From Zoogloea oleivorans (GTDB taxonomy: Bacteria; Pseudomonadota; Gammaproteobacteria; Burkholderiales; Rhodocyclaceae): a DNA stretch of 64,000 nucleotides. The stretch's first letter is position 1. Every line of letters starts with the position of its first letter. Made by a program: the position numbers and the translations under genes. A model generated the notes under the pieces. It had not been told where the DNA came from. It saw only the letters and a program-made list of their open reading frames with translations, and did no database searches. The stretch is taken from positions 124,001 through 188,000 of the forward strand of contig NZ_SDKK01000011.1 in the NCBI RefSeq assembly GCF_008107625.1, in the 5' to 3' direction. Shown one piece after another: positions 17,587 through 25,945 of this stretch.

Positions 17587-19544
17587 GCCGGCGGGGTCTG
17601 CGCCTGCGCGACCTGCCGATCAAGCATCAGGTTGTCCTGATTGCCCTCATCACCACTGCCATCGGGCTGCTCGTTGCCCTCGCCAGTCTGGTCACCAGCG
17701 AACTCCAGGCCGCCGCCCGGGCCAAGCAGGACAGCGCCGCAACACTTACCCGGCTGGTCGGCGTCAACAGCACCGCAGCCCTCTCCTTCCGCGACCCGGA
17801 AGCGGCCCGCGAAATTCTCAATGCCCTGGGCACCGACCCCGAAGTCATCGCCGCCACCCTGCGCACCCCGGATGGCCGGGCCTTCTCCACTTATCGCAGC
17901 ACCCTGCCGGCCCACGCCGCCAGCCTCAAGATCATCGAAGACAGACATGCCGTCGCCGTTCAAACGGATCTCCCCCGCAACGCCCGGTCACTGCCCCTCG
18001 GCGTTCTGCTGGAAGCCCCCTTCCTCGAAATCGCCCACCCGATCCAGGTCGGCGAGCGCGTCGTCGGCACCATCGAAACCTACTTCGACCTGTCCCCCCT
18101 CAGCGTCCTCGTCCGCCAGCGGGTCCTTACCGCCGCCGGCGTACTGCTGGTCGCCTCCCTGATCGCCTGGCTGCTGGCCTCGCGCCTGCAGGGCCTGATC
18201 TCCAGCCCCATCGAAAAACTCGCCGCACAAATGCTGCACGTCTCCGAAACGCGCGATTACGCCCTGCGAATCGCCCCCGGAAGCCACAACGAAATCGGCA
18301 CCCTGATGGACGGGCTCAACACCATGCTCGATCAGATCCAGGCCCGGGACGCCCAGTTGCGCATCGCCAAGGACGCCGCCGAAGAAGCCAACCGGGCCAA
18401 ATCCCTGTTCCTGGCCACCATGAGCCATGAAATCCGGACTCCGATGAACGGCATCATCGGCATGTCCGAACTGCTCGCCTTCACGCGTCTGGACGAGCAG
18501 CAACAGCGTTTCCTTGGCCACATCCGCAGCTCCGCCGACAGCCTGCTGCGGATCATCAACGACATCCTCGACTTCTCGAAGCTGGAAGCCGGCCGCATGA
18601 CCATCGAAGCCCTGCCCTGCAATCCGCGGGCAGTCCTCGAAGACATGGCCAGCTTTTTCCAGCATCAGGCCATCGAAAAGAAAGTGGGACTCCGCTGCCA
18701 CGTAGCCCACGACATACCGCAACAGATCGAAGCCGACCCCGACCGGCTGCGCCAGATTCTGACCAACCTGATCGGCAACGCCCTCAAGTTCACCCTTGAA
18801 GGCGAAGTCGAACTGCGCCTGGACCATCAGCACGAAGACACCCCCAGCGGCCCCCGGACCCTCCTCCACTTCAGCGTCCGCGACTCCGGCATCGGCATCG
18901 CCCCGGAAATCATGCCTAGCCTGTTCACCCCCTTCACCCAGGCCGACAACTCCCATGCCCGACGCTACGGCGGCACCGGGCTCGGACTGGCCATCTCGCA
19001 GGAACTGGTGCGCCTGATGGGCGGCGAGATCGGCGTTCACAGCCGGCCTGGCGAAGGCTCGATCTTCTGGTTCACCCTCAGCGCACCGATCCTATCCAAG
19101 CCCGCACAAGCCGCTTCGCCGGCCACCCCGGATGGCGCCGCCAGCCTCGCCGGCATCCACGTGCTGGTCGCCGAGGACAACGTGATCAATCAGGTGCTCG
19201 CCACCATGCAGCTGGAAGAACTGGGCTGCACCGTCACCATCGCCAACGACGGAGAAGCCGTGCTCAAGCACCTGTCCCGGCAGGACTTCGACCTGATCCT
19301 GATGGATTGCCAGATGCCGGTTCTGGACGGCTACGCCACCACCCAGCGAATCCGCCAGACTGAAAACAGCAGGCGGCACACCCCGATTGTCGCGGTCACG
19401 GCCAATGCCATGGAGCACGACCGGGCTGCCGCCCTCGCCGCTGGCATGGACGATTTTCTGACCAAACCCTATAGCCAGTCCGCCTTGTGCGCAGTCATCC
19501 GCCGTCTCGTCCCCCGCGAGACAGCCTTCACCGGCACAGTCTGA
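17583..19544 (+). CDS. Hybrid sensor histidine kinase / response regulator
   Basis: A 653-residue inner-membrane kinase. It has a membrane helix at about 17-38, a periplasmic domain resembling CHASE8 (AAARAKQDSAATLTRLVGVNSTAAL), a second helix at about 180-201, and HAMP. The HisKA H-box MSHEIRTPMNG has His282; the HATPase_c domain has DSGIGI and GGTGLGLAIS; the C-terminal receiver domain has Asp575 in LMDCQMP. GTG start overlapping the YfiR-like gene stop. CHASE8 is also the sensor of YfiN-type cyclases, so the YfiR-like protein probably binds its periplasmic domain (inference). No downstream response regulator gene is adjacent. Confidence 0.93.
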   Translation: MSRRGLRLRDLPIKHQVVLIALITTAIGLLVALASLVTSELQAAARAKQDSAATLTRLVGVNSTAALSFRDPEAAREILNALGTDPEVIAATLRTPDGRAFSTYRSTLPAHAASLKIIEDRHAVAVQTDLPRNARSLPLGVLLEAPFLEIAHPIQVGERVVGTIETYFDLSPLSVLVRQRVLTAAGVLLVASLIAWLLASRLQGLISSPIEKLAAQMLHVSETRDYALRIAPGSHNEIGTLMDGLNTMLDQIQARDAQLRIAKDAAEEANRAKSLFLATMSHEIRTPMNGIIGMSELLAFTRLDEQQQRFLGHIRSSADSLLRIINDILDFSKLEAGRMTIEALPCNPRAVLEDMASFFQHQAIEKKVGLRCHVAHDIPQQIEADPDRLRQILTNLIGNALKFTLEGEVELRLDHQHEDTPSGPRTLLHFSVRDSGIGIAPEIMPSLFTPFTQADNSHARRYGGTGLGLAISQELVRLMGGEIGVHSRPGEGSIFWFTLSAPILSKPAQAASPATPDGAASLAGIHVLVAEDNVINQVLATMQLEELGCTVTIANDGEAVLKHLSRQDFDLILMDCQMPVLDGYATTQRIRQTENSRRHTPIVAVTANAMEHDRAAALAAGMDDFLTKPYSQSALCAVIRRLVPRETAFTGTV

Positions 19545-19569
19545 CGATCCCCAAAACCATCAAGACAAA

Positions 19570-19594
19570 CTATTGCCTCATTTTGAGGCGATAG
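19570..19594. terminator. Hairpin downstream of the hybrid kinase gene
   Basis: CTATTGCCTC/GAGGCGATAG (one T/G position) with loop ATTTT, 26 bases after the kinase stop codon. It lacks a T-run, being followed by CAAAAAA, so termination is uncertain. A second small hairpin, GCCCAC/GTGGGC, lies near 19655-19672. Confidence 0.4.
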
Positions 19595-19710
19595 CAAAAA
19601 ACCCTTTTGCACCCGCCACCTGCACCCCGGGTCCACAACTTGTCCACAGCCTTGCCCACCTTCACTGTGGGCAATACGCTCCCAGAGCCTCGCACACTTC
19701 ACAGCCCCCC

Positions 19711-20403
19711 ATGGCAACGCCCGACGTCCCCGCCTCCAGCCCGCCACCGCCGCTGATCTACGCGCCCCCCGCGGGCGAGCCACCGATCATTTACCAGGAT
19801 GCAGCCCTGCTCGTCCTCGACAAACCGGCGGGCCTGCTTTCCGTGCCCGGCCGCGGCCCTGACAATGCCGATTGCCTGGCATCCCGGATACAGGCGCGCT
19901 TTCCCGAGGCCCGCATCGTGCACCGGCTCGACATGGCCACCTCCGGCCTGATTGTCATGGCCCTCGGAGCCGAGATGGAACGGCGGCTCAGCATCGCCTT
20001 TCAGCAACGAACCGTGGACAAACGTTATCTGGCGGTAGTGACCGGACTCCCGGCGCCGGAGCGCGGCGAAATCAGCCTGCCGCTGATCGCCGACTGGCCG
20101 AACCGGCCACGACAGAAAGTGGATAGGGAAGCCGGCAAACCATCGCTCACCGGCTACACGGTGCTGGCTCATGACCCGACCAGCAATACCAGCCGACTGG
20201 ACCTGCGCCCCCATACCGGACGCACCCATCAGTTGCGGGTGCACCTGCAGGCCATTGGTCACCCCATCCTCGGTGACGAACTCTACGGCGATGCCGCCTC
20301 ACGACATGCCGCGCCGCGCCTGCAGCTACATGCCAGCGCACTGAGCCTGCCCCATCCGCTGACCGGCGAGATGCTCAGGCTGGAAAGCCTGGCGCCGTTC
20401 TAG
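19711..20403 (+). CDS. rluA: Pseudouridine synthase RluA
   Basis: RluA converts uridine to pseudouridine in 23S rRNA (U746) and in some tRNAs (U32). The 230-residue product lacks the S4 domain of RluC/RluD, has the active-site motif HRLDMATSGL (catalytic Asp), and shares segments specific to RluA: DKPAGLLSVPGRG, LPLIADWPNRPRQKV, TGRTHQLRVHLQAIGHPILGD and RLQLHASAL. The ATG at 19711 is used; an in-frame TTG upstream adds unconserved sequence. Its TAG stop shares the palindrome CTAG with the stop of the convergent fbpC gene. Confidence 0.92.
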   Translation: MATPDVPASSPPPPLIYAPPAGEPPIIYQDAALLVLDKPAGLLSVPGRGPDNADCLASRIQARFPEARIVHRLDMATSGLIVMALGAEMERRLSIAFQQRTVDKRYLAVVTGLPAPERGEISLPLIADWPNRPRQKVDREAGKPSLTGYTVLAHDPTSNTSRLDLRPHTGRTHQLRVHLQAIGHPILGDELYGDAASRHAAPRLQLHASALSLPHPLTGEMLRLESLAPF

Positions 20404-21476
20404 GTCGTGGCACTTTCCGGCGGGAAGGCAATCACGTGATCGGCCTCCAGGCGCACACCGATCTGCTCCCCGATGGCGTGATTGTGGTGGGACGGCACCA
20501 GCGACAGCACCTCCGCACCACTCCCCAGGCGCAGGGTGTACAGAATGTCGGCACCGCGAAAAGCCTTCTGACGCACCTCGGCGCGGGTCGGGCTGGCATC
20601 GTCATGCACCACGTCATCGGGCCGCAGCAAGACCTCCACCGCACACCCCCTGCCACAGGCGCCGCAGCCCTGGCTGCACACCACCGGCACCCCGGATTTC
20701 AGCACACCCAGCTCAATCTCCACATGACCGGCATCCAGCACCTGACCCGGCACAAATACACCCTTGCCGACGAAATCCGCGACAAAGCGATTGGCCGGCC
20801 GGTGGTACAGGTTGTAGGGCGTATCCCATTGCTGGATCCGCCCCCCGGCCATCACGCCAATCTCGTCGGCCATCGCAAAAGCCTCGTGCTGGTCGTGAGT
20901 CACCAGCACCGCAGTCATGCCCTCGCTCTTCAGGATTTCCCGCACCTCCACCGACAGACGCTCGCGCAAGTCCACGTCGAGGTTCGAAAACGGTTCATCG
21001 AGCAACACCAGCTCCGGCCGCGGCGCCAGCGCCCGGGCCAGCGCCACACGCTGCTGCTGGCCGCCGGACAGCTCATGGGGAAACTTGTGCCCCAGCCCCG
21101 CCAGCCCGACCGTACCAAGAAGCTCGTCAACCCGATGGCGACGCTCCTGCGCCGACAGACCGCCAAGGCCGAAACCCACGTTGCGCTCCACGTCCAGATG
21201 GGGAAACAGGGCGTAATCCTGGAAGACCATGCCCACGTGGCGCTTCTCCGGCGCCACCCGATGGCCGGGTCGACTCACCACTTGATCATGGATACGGATC
21301 TCGCCACCGGCAATTTCCTCGAAACCGGCAATACAGCGCAGCAAGGTCGTCTTGCCACAACCGGAAGGCCCCAGCAGGCAGGCGATGCTGCCCGGCTCAA
21401 GGCGAAAATCGACGCCATCGACAATGGTCTGGCGGCCATAGCGCTGAACAACCGCCTTGAGTTCTAGTTTTGACAT
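20400..21476 (-). CDS. fbpC: Iron(III) ABC transporter ATP-binding protein
   Basis: A 358-residue ABC ATPase: Walker A GPSGCGKTT, Q-loop MVFQDYALFPHL, signature LSGGQQQRVALARAL, Walker B LVLLDEPFSNLD, and H-loop VLVTHDQHEAF. The C-terminal regulatory (TOBE-like) domain ends LRPDDVVHDD...RLEADHVIAFP. This domain contains four closely spaced cysteines, C267-x3-C271-x2-C274-x3-C278, which I do not recall as a standard family feature. FbpC assignment rests on sequence style, the divergent permease gene and the Fur-like site. The start at MSKLELK (21476) is preferred over an ATG seven codons upstream that lies within that site. Confidence 0.85.
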   Translation of the reverse strand: MSKLELKAVVQRYGRQTIVDGVDFRLEPGSIACLLGPSGCGKTTLLRCIAGFEEIAGGEIRIHDQVVSRPGHRVAPEKRHVGMVFQDYALFPHLDVERNVGFGLGGLSAQERRHRVDELLGTVGLAGLGHKFPHELSGGQQQRVALARALAPRPELVLLDEPFSNLDVDLRERLSVEVREILKSEGMTAVLVTHDQHEAFAMADEIGVMAGGRIQQWDTPYNLYHRPANRFVADFVGKGVFVPGQVLDAGHVEIELGVLKSGVPVVCSQGCGACGRGCAVEVLLRPDDVVHDDASPTRAEVRQKAFRGADILYTLRLGSGAEVLSLVPSHHNHAIGEQIGVRLEADHVIAFPPESATT

Positions 21477-21483
21477 GGCATCG

Positions 21484-21498
21484 ATTATAATTCTCATT
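21484..21498. promoter_or_regulatory. Fur-box-like site between fbpC and fbpB
   Basis: The 40-bp gap between the divergent transporter genes holds ATTATAATTCTCATT. On the minus strand this reads AATGAGAATTATAAT, close to the Fur consensus built from GATAAT-type hexamers. The position suits iron-dependent repression of both genes. Assignment is by eye. Confidence 0.6.
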
Positions 21499-21516
21499 CA
21501 CGATTCGTAAACCACG

Positions 21517-23145
21517 ATGTCCCGATACCTTTCGCCCCTGGTCCTCAGCGCCATCCTGATCGCCCTGCTCGCCGGCCTGCCGGTTGCCAGCGTGGGCTTC
21601 AATCTTTTCCTCGGCGGTACCAGCGACACCTGGAACCATCTGGCCTCCACCGTGCTTCCCGAGTATCTGTGGAACTCCCTGGCCCTATGCACCGGCGTCG
21701 GGGTGGGCGTGGCGATCATCGGCGTCACCACCGCCTGGCTCACCACCATGCACGACTTCCCGGGGCGCCGGGTCTTCGAGTGGGCCCTGGTCCTGCCCCT
21801 CGCGGTACCGGCCTATGTAATGGCTTACGTGTATACCGACTTCCTGCAGTTCGTCGGCCCGGTACAAACTGCCCTGCGCGACTTCTTCGAATGGCGCCGG
21901 GGCGACTACTGGTTTCCGGACATCCGCACCCTCTCGGGGGCCATGCTGATGTTCATCTTCGTGCTCTACCCCTACGTCTATCTGCTCGCCCGCACGGCCT
22001 TTCTGGAACGCGCCGGTGGCGTACTGGAAGCGGCCCGCACCCTCGGCATCGGCCCCTGGCGAGCCTTCTTCACGGTGTCCCTGCCCCTCGCCCGGCCGGC
22101 CATCGCCGCCGGCGTCGCCCTGGCCCTGATGGAAACCCTGGCCGACTACGGCACGGTAGCCTACTTCGCGGTGAATACTTTCACCACTGGCATCTACCGG
22201 GCCTGGTTCTCCCTCGGCGACCGGGTCGCCTCGGCCCAGCTGGCGGCCATTCTCCTCGGCTTCGTGCTGCTGCTGGTGGCCGTCGAGCGCATCACCCGCG
22301 GCCGGGCCCGCTACCACAACACCTCCAACCGACATCGCCCGCCCCCCGGCCGCCTGCGCGGCGGCGCAGCACTGCTGGCCACGCTGGCCTGCCTCACGCC
22401 GCTGGCTCTCGGCTTCCTGCTTCCCGCCGGCCTGCTGCTGCGCATGGCCCTCGGCGACGGCGACGCCCAGTTCGGCGCACGCTTCCTGACGCTGGCCCGC
22501 AACAGCCTCACCCTCGCCGGCCTCACTGCGCTGATCGCCGTGACCCTCGCCGTGCTGCTGGCCTACAGCGCCCGCCTGTCAAAAACCCTCCTCGCCCAGG
22601 CCCTCAACCGCCTGGTCGGACTCGGCTACGCAGTGCCCGGCACGGTCATCGCCGTCGGCGTGCTGATTCCCGTCACGCGCCTCGACAACTGGCTGTCCGG
22701 ACAATGGGAAAGCGCCTTCGGCAGCAACCCGGGGCTGCTCCTCACCGGTGGCATCGCGGCGCTGATCTATGCGTATCTGGTGCGCTTCCTGGCCGTAGCA
22801 CTGCAAACCGTGGATGCCAGCCTGTCGAAGATCACCCCGAGCATGGACGACGCGGCGCGCTGCCTGGGCCTCGGCCAAAGCGCCAGCCTGCGCCGGGTGC
22901 ACGTGCCGATCCTGCGCGGCAGCTTGTTCACGGCCGGCCTGCTGGTGTTTGTGGATGTCATGAAAGAACTACCGGCGACGCTGGTAATGCGCCCCTTCAA
23001 CTTCGATACGCTGGCCACCCAGGCCTATACGCTGGCGGCCGACGAACGCCTCACGGAAGCCTCCACGGCTTCGCTGGCCATCGTGGCCGTGGGCCTGCTG
23101 CCACTGATTGCACTGTCACGACAGATCACCCGCGCACGCAAGTAA
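21517..23145 (+). CDS. fbpB: Iron(III) ABC transporter permease
   Basis: A 542-residue inner-membrane protein with about twelve helices in two fused permease halves. Each half carries an EAA loop that contacts the ATPase: EAARTLGIGPWRAFFTVSLPLARPAI and DDAARCLGLGQSASLRRVHVPIL. The fused layout and segments such as ADYGTVAYFAVNTFTTGIYRAWFSLGD are typical of FbpB/SfuB ferric permeases. The divergent gene encodes the ATPase. No periplasmic iron-binding protein (FbpA) gene lies in this locus. It ends 9 bp from the convergent glycosyltransferase gene. Confidence 0.9.
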   Translation: MSRYLSPLVLSAILIALLAGLPVASVGFNLFLGGTSDTWNHLASTVLPEYLWNSLALCTGVGVGVAIIGVTTAWLTTMHDFPGRRVFEWALVLPLAVPAYVMAYVYTDFLQFVGPVQTALRDFFEWRRGDYWFPDIRTLSGAMLMFIFVLYPYVYLLARTAFLERAGGVLEAARTLGIGPWRAFFTVSLPLARPAIAAGVALALMETLADYGTVAYFAVNTFTTGIYRAWFSLGDRVASAQLAAILLGFVLLLVAVERITRGRARYHNTSNRHRPPPGRLRGGAALLATLACLTPLALGFLLPAGLLLRMALGDGDAQFGARFLTLARNSLTLAGLTALIAVTLAVLLAYSARLSKTLLAQALNRLVGLGYAVPGTVIAVGVLIPVTRLDNWLSGQWESAFGSNPGLLLTGGIAALIYAYLVRFLAVALQTVDASLSKITPSMDDAARCLGLGQSASLRRVHVPILRGSLFTAGLLVFVDVMKELPATLVMRPFNFDTLATQAYTLAADERLTEASTASLAIVAVGLLPLIALSRQITRARK

Positions 23146-23153
23146 ACGCGTCC

Positions 23154-24296
23154 TTAAGCCCGCCCTTCGTACAGGGACAGGTAGGCGTTCATCATCGAAT
23201 CGAGGCTAAACTCGGCCCTGACGCGCTCGCAACCCGCCCGGCCCATTTCGGCCACCTTGGCCGGATCGGCGAAAAGCGCGCCAAGCGCCACCGCCAGACT
23301 GGCCGGATCACCGGCCGGCACCAGCAAACCGGTAAGCTGATCCACCACCAGCTCCGGGTTGCCACCCACATTCGTCGCGATGATCGGCAAACCCGAAGCC
23401 ATCGCCTCCAGCAGCGTATTGGAAATTCCCTCCGCCAGCGACGGCAGCACGAACACATTCATGCCCTGCATGAGTTGCGGCACGTCCGACCGCTCACCGA
23501 CCATCCACACCTGTCCGTCCAGGTGCTCACGCTTCACCAACGCCTGCAATTCAGCCAGCAAGGGGCCACCGCCGACAATCATCAAGCGGGCACGCCGCGC
23601 CGCATCCTCGCTGGAACGCACCAGAATGCCGAAAGCCCGAATCAGCGAGGCCTGATCCTTGACCCCCTGCAGCCGCCCGACCGTCCCGAAAACCGTCAGC
23701 GCCGGATCATTGAACGGGGAGCCGACAATCTCCTGGCGCACCGCCACCGGCACGAAACGCTCGGCATTCACGCCATTGCAGATGCGCCGGATGCGCCCGG
23801 CCGCAATGCCGACCCGCTCCACCAAATAGGATTCGAGCGTTCGCGACAAGGCCACGTACTGACTGACGAAGGGGGAATACAGCCGGCGCAGGAACTGGTA
23901 TTTCTTGCTTGTGCCGTTCTGGTCGAAGTTGTCCCAGCCGTGCTCGCCGTGCAGGCGCAGCGGCACACGGGCCAGCCAGGCCGGCACCACCATCTCAAGC
24001 GCTGCGAGGTTACGGGTATGCACCACCGCCGGCTTGTGCTCACGAAACAGGCGGTAGAGCTGCGGATAAAGCTTCACCCCATGCCCGGCGCCCTTGTTCA
24101 GCGAAACGAACTCCACGTCGCGGCGCTCGACACGCCGGCAAAACTCCGGCGAACAGCGCGACAGAGCCACGATCATGTGCCGAAAGCGCTCGGCCGGCAT
24201 CCGGTTGAGCAGATTGACGATACCGTTCTCAAGGCCGCCGACATCGAAGCTGTAGACAACATGGATAATCAGCGGACGGCTATCGTTCATATTCAC
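23154..24296 (-). CDS. Glycosyltransferase family 4, PEP-CTERM/XrtA-system type
   Basis: A 380-residue GT-B glycosyltransferase: N-terminal IIHVVYSFDVGGLENGIVNLLNRMP, acceptor-side GEHGWDNFDQNGTSKKYQ, nucleotide-binding VGRLQGVKDQASLIRAF, and the EX7E motif in LPSLAEGISNTLLEAMASGLP. The overall pattern resembles the TIGR03088 family, which accompanies the exosortase A (XrtA/EpsH) exopolysaccharide systems of betaproteobacteria. No exosortase or other polysaccharide gene is in the window, so it is detached from any cluster here. Confidence 0.82.
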   Translation of the reverse strand: MNMNDSRPLIIHVVYSFDVGGLENGIVNLLNRMPAERFRHMIVALSRCSPEFCRRVERRDVEFVSLNKGAGHGVKLYPQLYRLFREHKPAVVHTRNLAALEMVVPAWLARVPLRLHGEHGWDNFDQNGTSKKYQFLRRLYSPFVSQYVALSRTLESYLVERVGIAAGRIRRICNGVNAERFVPVAVRQEIVGSPFNDPALTVFGTVGRLQGVKDQASLIRAFGILVRSSEDAARRARLMIVGGGPLLAELQALVKREHLDGQVWMVGERSDVPQLMQGMNVFVLPSLAEGISNTLLEAMASGLPIIATNVGGNPELVVDQLTGLLVPAGDPASLAVALGALFADPAKVAEMGRAGCERVRAEFSLDSMMNAYLSLYEGRA

Positions 24297-24444
24297 AGAT
24301 ACACAGGAGCGCTAAAGTTAGTCATTGACTATAGCAGCTCTCCCTAAAAATGATTCCGGGCTATGAATCAGCAGTCAGATTTTTCACGCTTTCCTACCTC
24401 TCCAAACCCACCTGACGACACCATGGAAAGCGCTGCAGCCCGGC

Positions 24445-24651
24445 CTAGCGCGCCAGCGCCGCCCGCAGCACCGTCACCGATTCGCCGGCGATGCCCCAGT
24501 TGTCGGTGTCCACTTCGTCAATGATCACGAAAGTCGTCGCCGGATTCTTGCCCAGCACGTCCTGCAGCAGCTTTGTCACACCGCTGATCAGTTCAGCCTT
24601 CTGGGCCGCAGTGGCGCCTTCACGGGTAATCCGGATGTTCACGTAGGGCAC
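24445..24651 (-). CDS. 4-oxalocrotonate tautomerase family protein
   Basis: A 68-residue protein of the small tautomerase family. After removal of Met the catalytic N-terminal Pro (MPYVNIRITREG) is exposed; the fold's conserved arginine is likely in NIRITREG. The length is the usual one for hexameric 4-OT enzymes. It lies 24 bp downstream of the MFS transporter gene and is probably co-transcribed with it. No catechol-cleavage genes are nearby, so the substrate is unknown. Confidence 0.88.
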   Translation of the reverse strand: MPYVNIRITREGATAAQKAELISGVTKLLQDVLGKNPATTFVIIDEVDTDNWGIAGESVTVLRAALAR

Positions 24652-24675
24652 GGGTTTTCTCCTTTTGGGTTGATT

Positions 24676-25854
24676 TCAGGCAAGCCGCTCGCGGCGGCGG
24701 GAAACTTCCAGCAAAGCCGCGCTGAGCAGCAGCGCACAGGCTGCCGCCAGTACCGGCATGGTAAAACCGGCATCCCGCCCCTGCGCCGCCACCAGCAGTG
24801 GGCCGGCAATCTGGCCGACGCCGTAGCAGGCAGTGATGAAGCCGATGCGCCGCGCCGTTGCCTGCGCGTCCGGCACCCGGGCCAGCCACTGGGCCAGACC
24901 GGCGATGCCCATGAAAGTGCCGCCCAGCATCACCGCCCCGGCCATCGCCGCCGGCACGCCGTCCACCAGTACCGGCAGGGCCACGCCAAGCGCCTGCACC
25001 AGGGTCGCGCTGATCAGGGCCTGGTAGACGCCCCAGCGGAAGGACAAGCGCACCCAGAACGCCGTCGCCGGCAGGGCCGCCAGCCCCACCGCCAACCAGC
25101 CACCCAGTGCCGCCCCGGCCGTGCCCGACTGGCTACGCAGCAGCAGCGGCAGAAAAGTGGCATTGACGATGTAGCCGAAGCCCGCCAGCCCATAGGCCGC
25201 CGCCAGCCAGCCCATCGGTGGCAAGGGCGCTTGTGCCGACGCGGTACTGGCCGTCGGCGCCACACCACGCCGCCCGAGGGGAACCAGCACCGCGGCCACC
25301 CCCAGCGCGGCAATGCCCGCCAGCGCACCCAGCCAGCGCCAGCCGAGCAGCGCCCCGCCGCCGTCTGCCATCGACTGGGCCACCAGCGCCGACACCACGA
25401 TGCCCGAACCGACGCCCATGTAATGCAGCGCGCTCCAGCCCGCCGCGCCGGCATCCGCCAGGCTGCGCAGCACGATGCCGGTGGCGTACACGTACACCAC
25501 CGCACTGGCCACGCCCGACACCAGACGCAGCCCGCACCAGCCCGCAAAACCCGGCTCAAAGCCCATCGCCAGCGTGGTGGCGACACTCGCCAGCAGCCCG
25601 CCGAGCAGACGCCGCGGGCCGTTGGCCTGGCGGCTGAAGGCGGTCCACAGGGCACCGGCCAGGTAGCCCAGGTAGTTCATCGCCGCCAGCAGGCCGCCGC
25701 TGCCGATGTCCAGGAAACCCTCGTCGCGCATCTGCGGCAACAGGGCCGTGAAGGCAAAGCGACCGATGCCCATTGCCAGTAAAAGAGCGAGCAGGCCGGC
25801 TGCAGCAATCAGGGCCGGAGTCGGCCGGCCGGACATACGGAAAAGGTGAAGCAT
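24676..25854 (-). CDS. YbfB/YjiJ-family MFS transporter
   Basis: A 392-residue, twelve-helix major facilitator. The first helix carries the family mark LLALLLAMGIGRFAFTALLPQMRDEG, with GGLLAAMNYLGYLAGAL next and YGVGQIAGPLLVA near the end. Substrate unknown. The start at 25854 has AGGA eight bases upstream; a longer reading adds nine residues. It diverges from a LysR-type gene across 91 bp and is followed by the tautomerase gene. Confidence 0.85.
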   Translation of the reverse strand: MLHLFRMSGRPTPALIAAAGLLALLLAMGIGRFAFTALLPQMRDEGFLDIGSGGLLAAMNYLGYLAGALWTAFSRQANGPRRLLGGLLASVATTLAMGFEPGFAGWCGLRLVSGVASAVVYVYATGIVLRSLADAGAAGWSALHYMGVGSGIVVSALVAQSMADGGGALLGWRWLGALAGIAALGVAAVLVPLGRRGVAPTASTASAQAPLPPMGWLAAAYGLAGFGYIVNATFLPLLLRSQSGTAGAALGGWLAVGLAALPATAFWVRLSFRWGVYQALISATLVQALGVALPVLVDGVPAAMAGAVMLGGTFMGIAGLAQWLARVPDAQATARRIGFITACYGVGQIAGPLLVAAQGRDAGFTMPVLAAACALLLSAALLEVSRRRERLA

Positions 25855-25910
25855 GGCGATGATCCTCAAGTCAGGTGGCACAGCCTAACAAGGGCACAAC
25901 AGCAATAAAA

Positions 25911-25934
25911 ATGATTTAATTACATTAATATCAT
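25911..25934. promoter_or_regulatory. AT-rich dyad in the LysR/MFS divergent region
   Basis: An imperfect dyad ATGAT-T-TAAT / ATTA-AT-ATCAT around TAC, in a strikingly AT-rich patch just before the LysR gene start. This is the usual place for a LysR autoregulatory site (T-N11-A type). Assigned by symmetry only. Confidence 0.4.
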
Positions 25935-25945
25935 CACCAAAAAAG

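Noticed and set aside
19625-19660. TTGTCCACA-type sequences resembling DnaA boxes before rluA
   Set aside because: Only one or two degenerate matches, no AT-rich unwinding element and no dnaA/dnaN nearby; not an origin.
21669-24347. 892-residue plus-strand frame
   Set aside because: It crosses fbpB in the wrong frame and the glycosyltransferase antisense; Arg/His/Pro-rich and without motifs.
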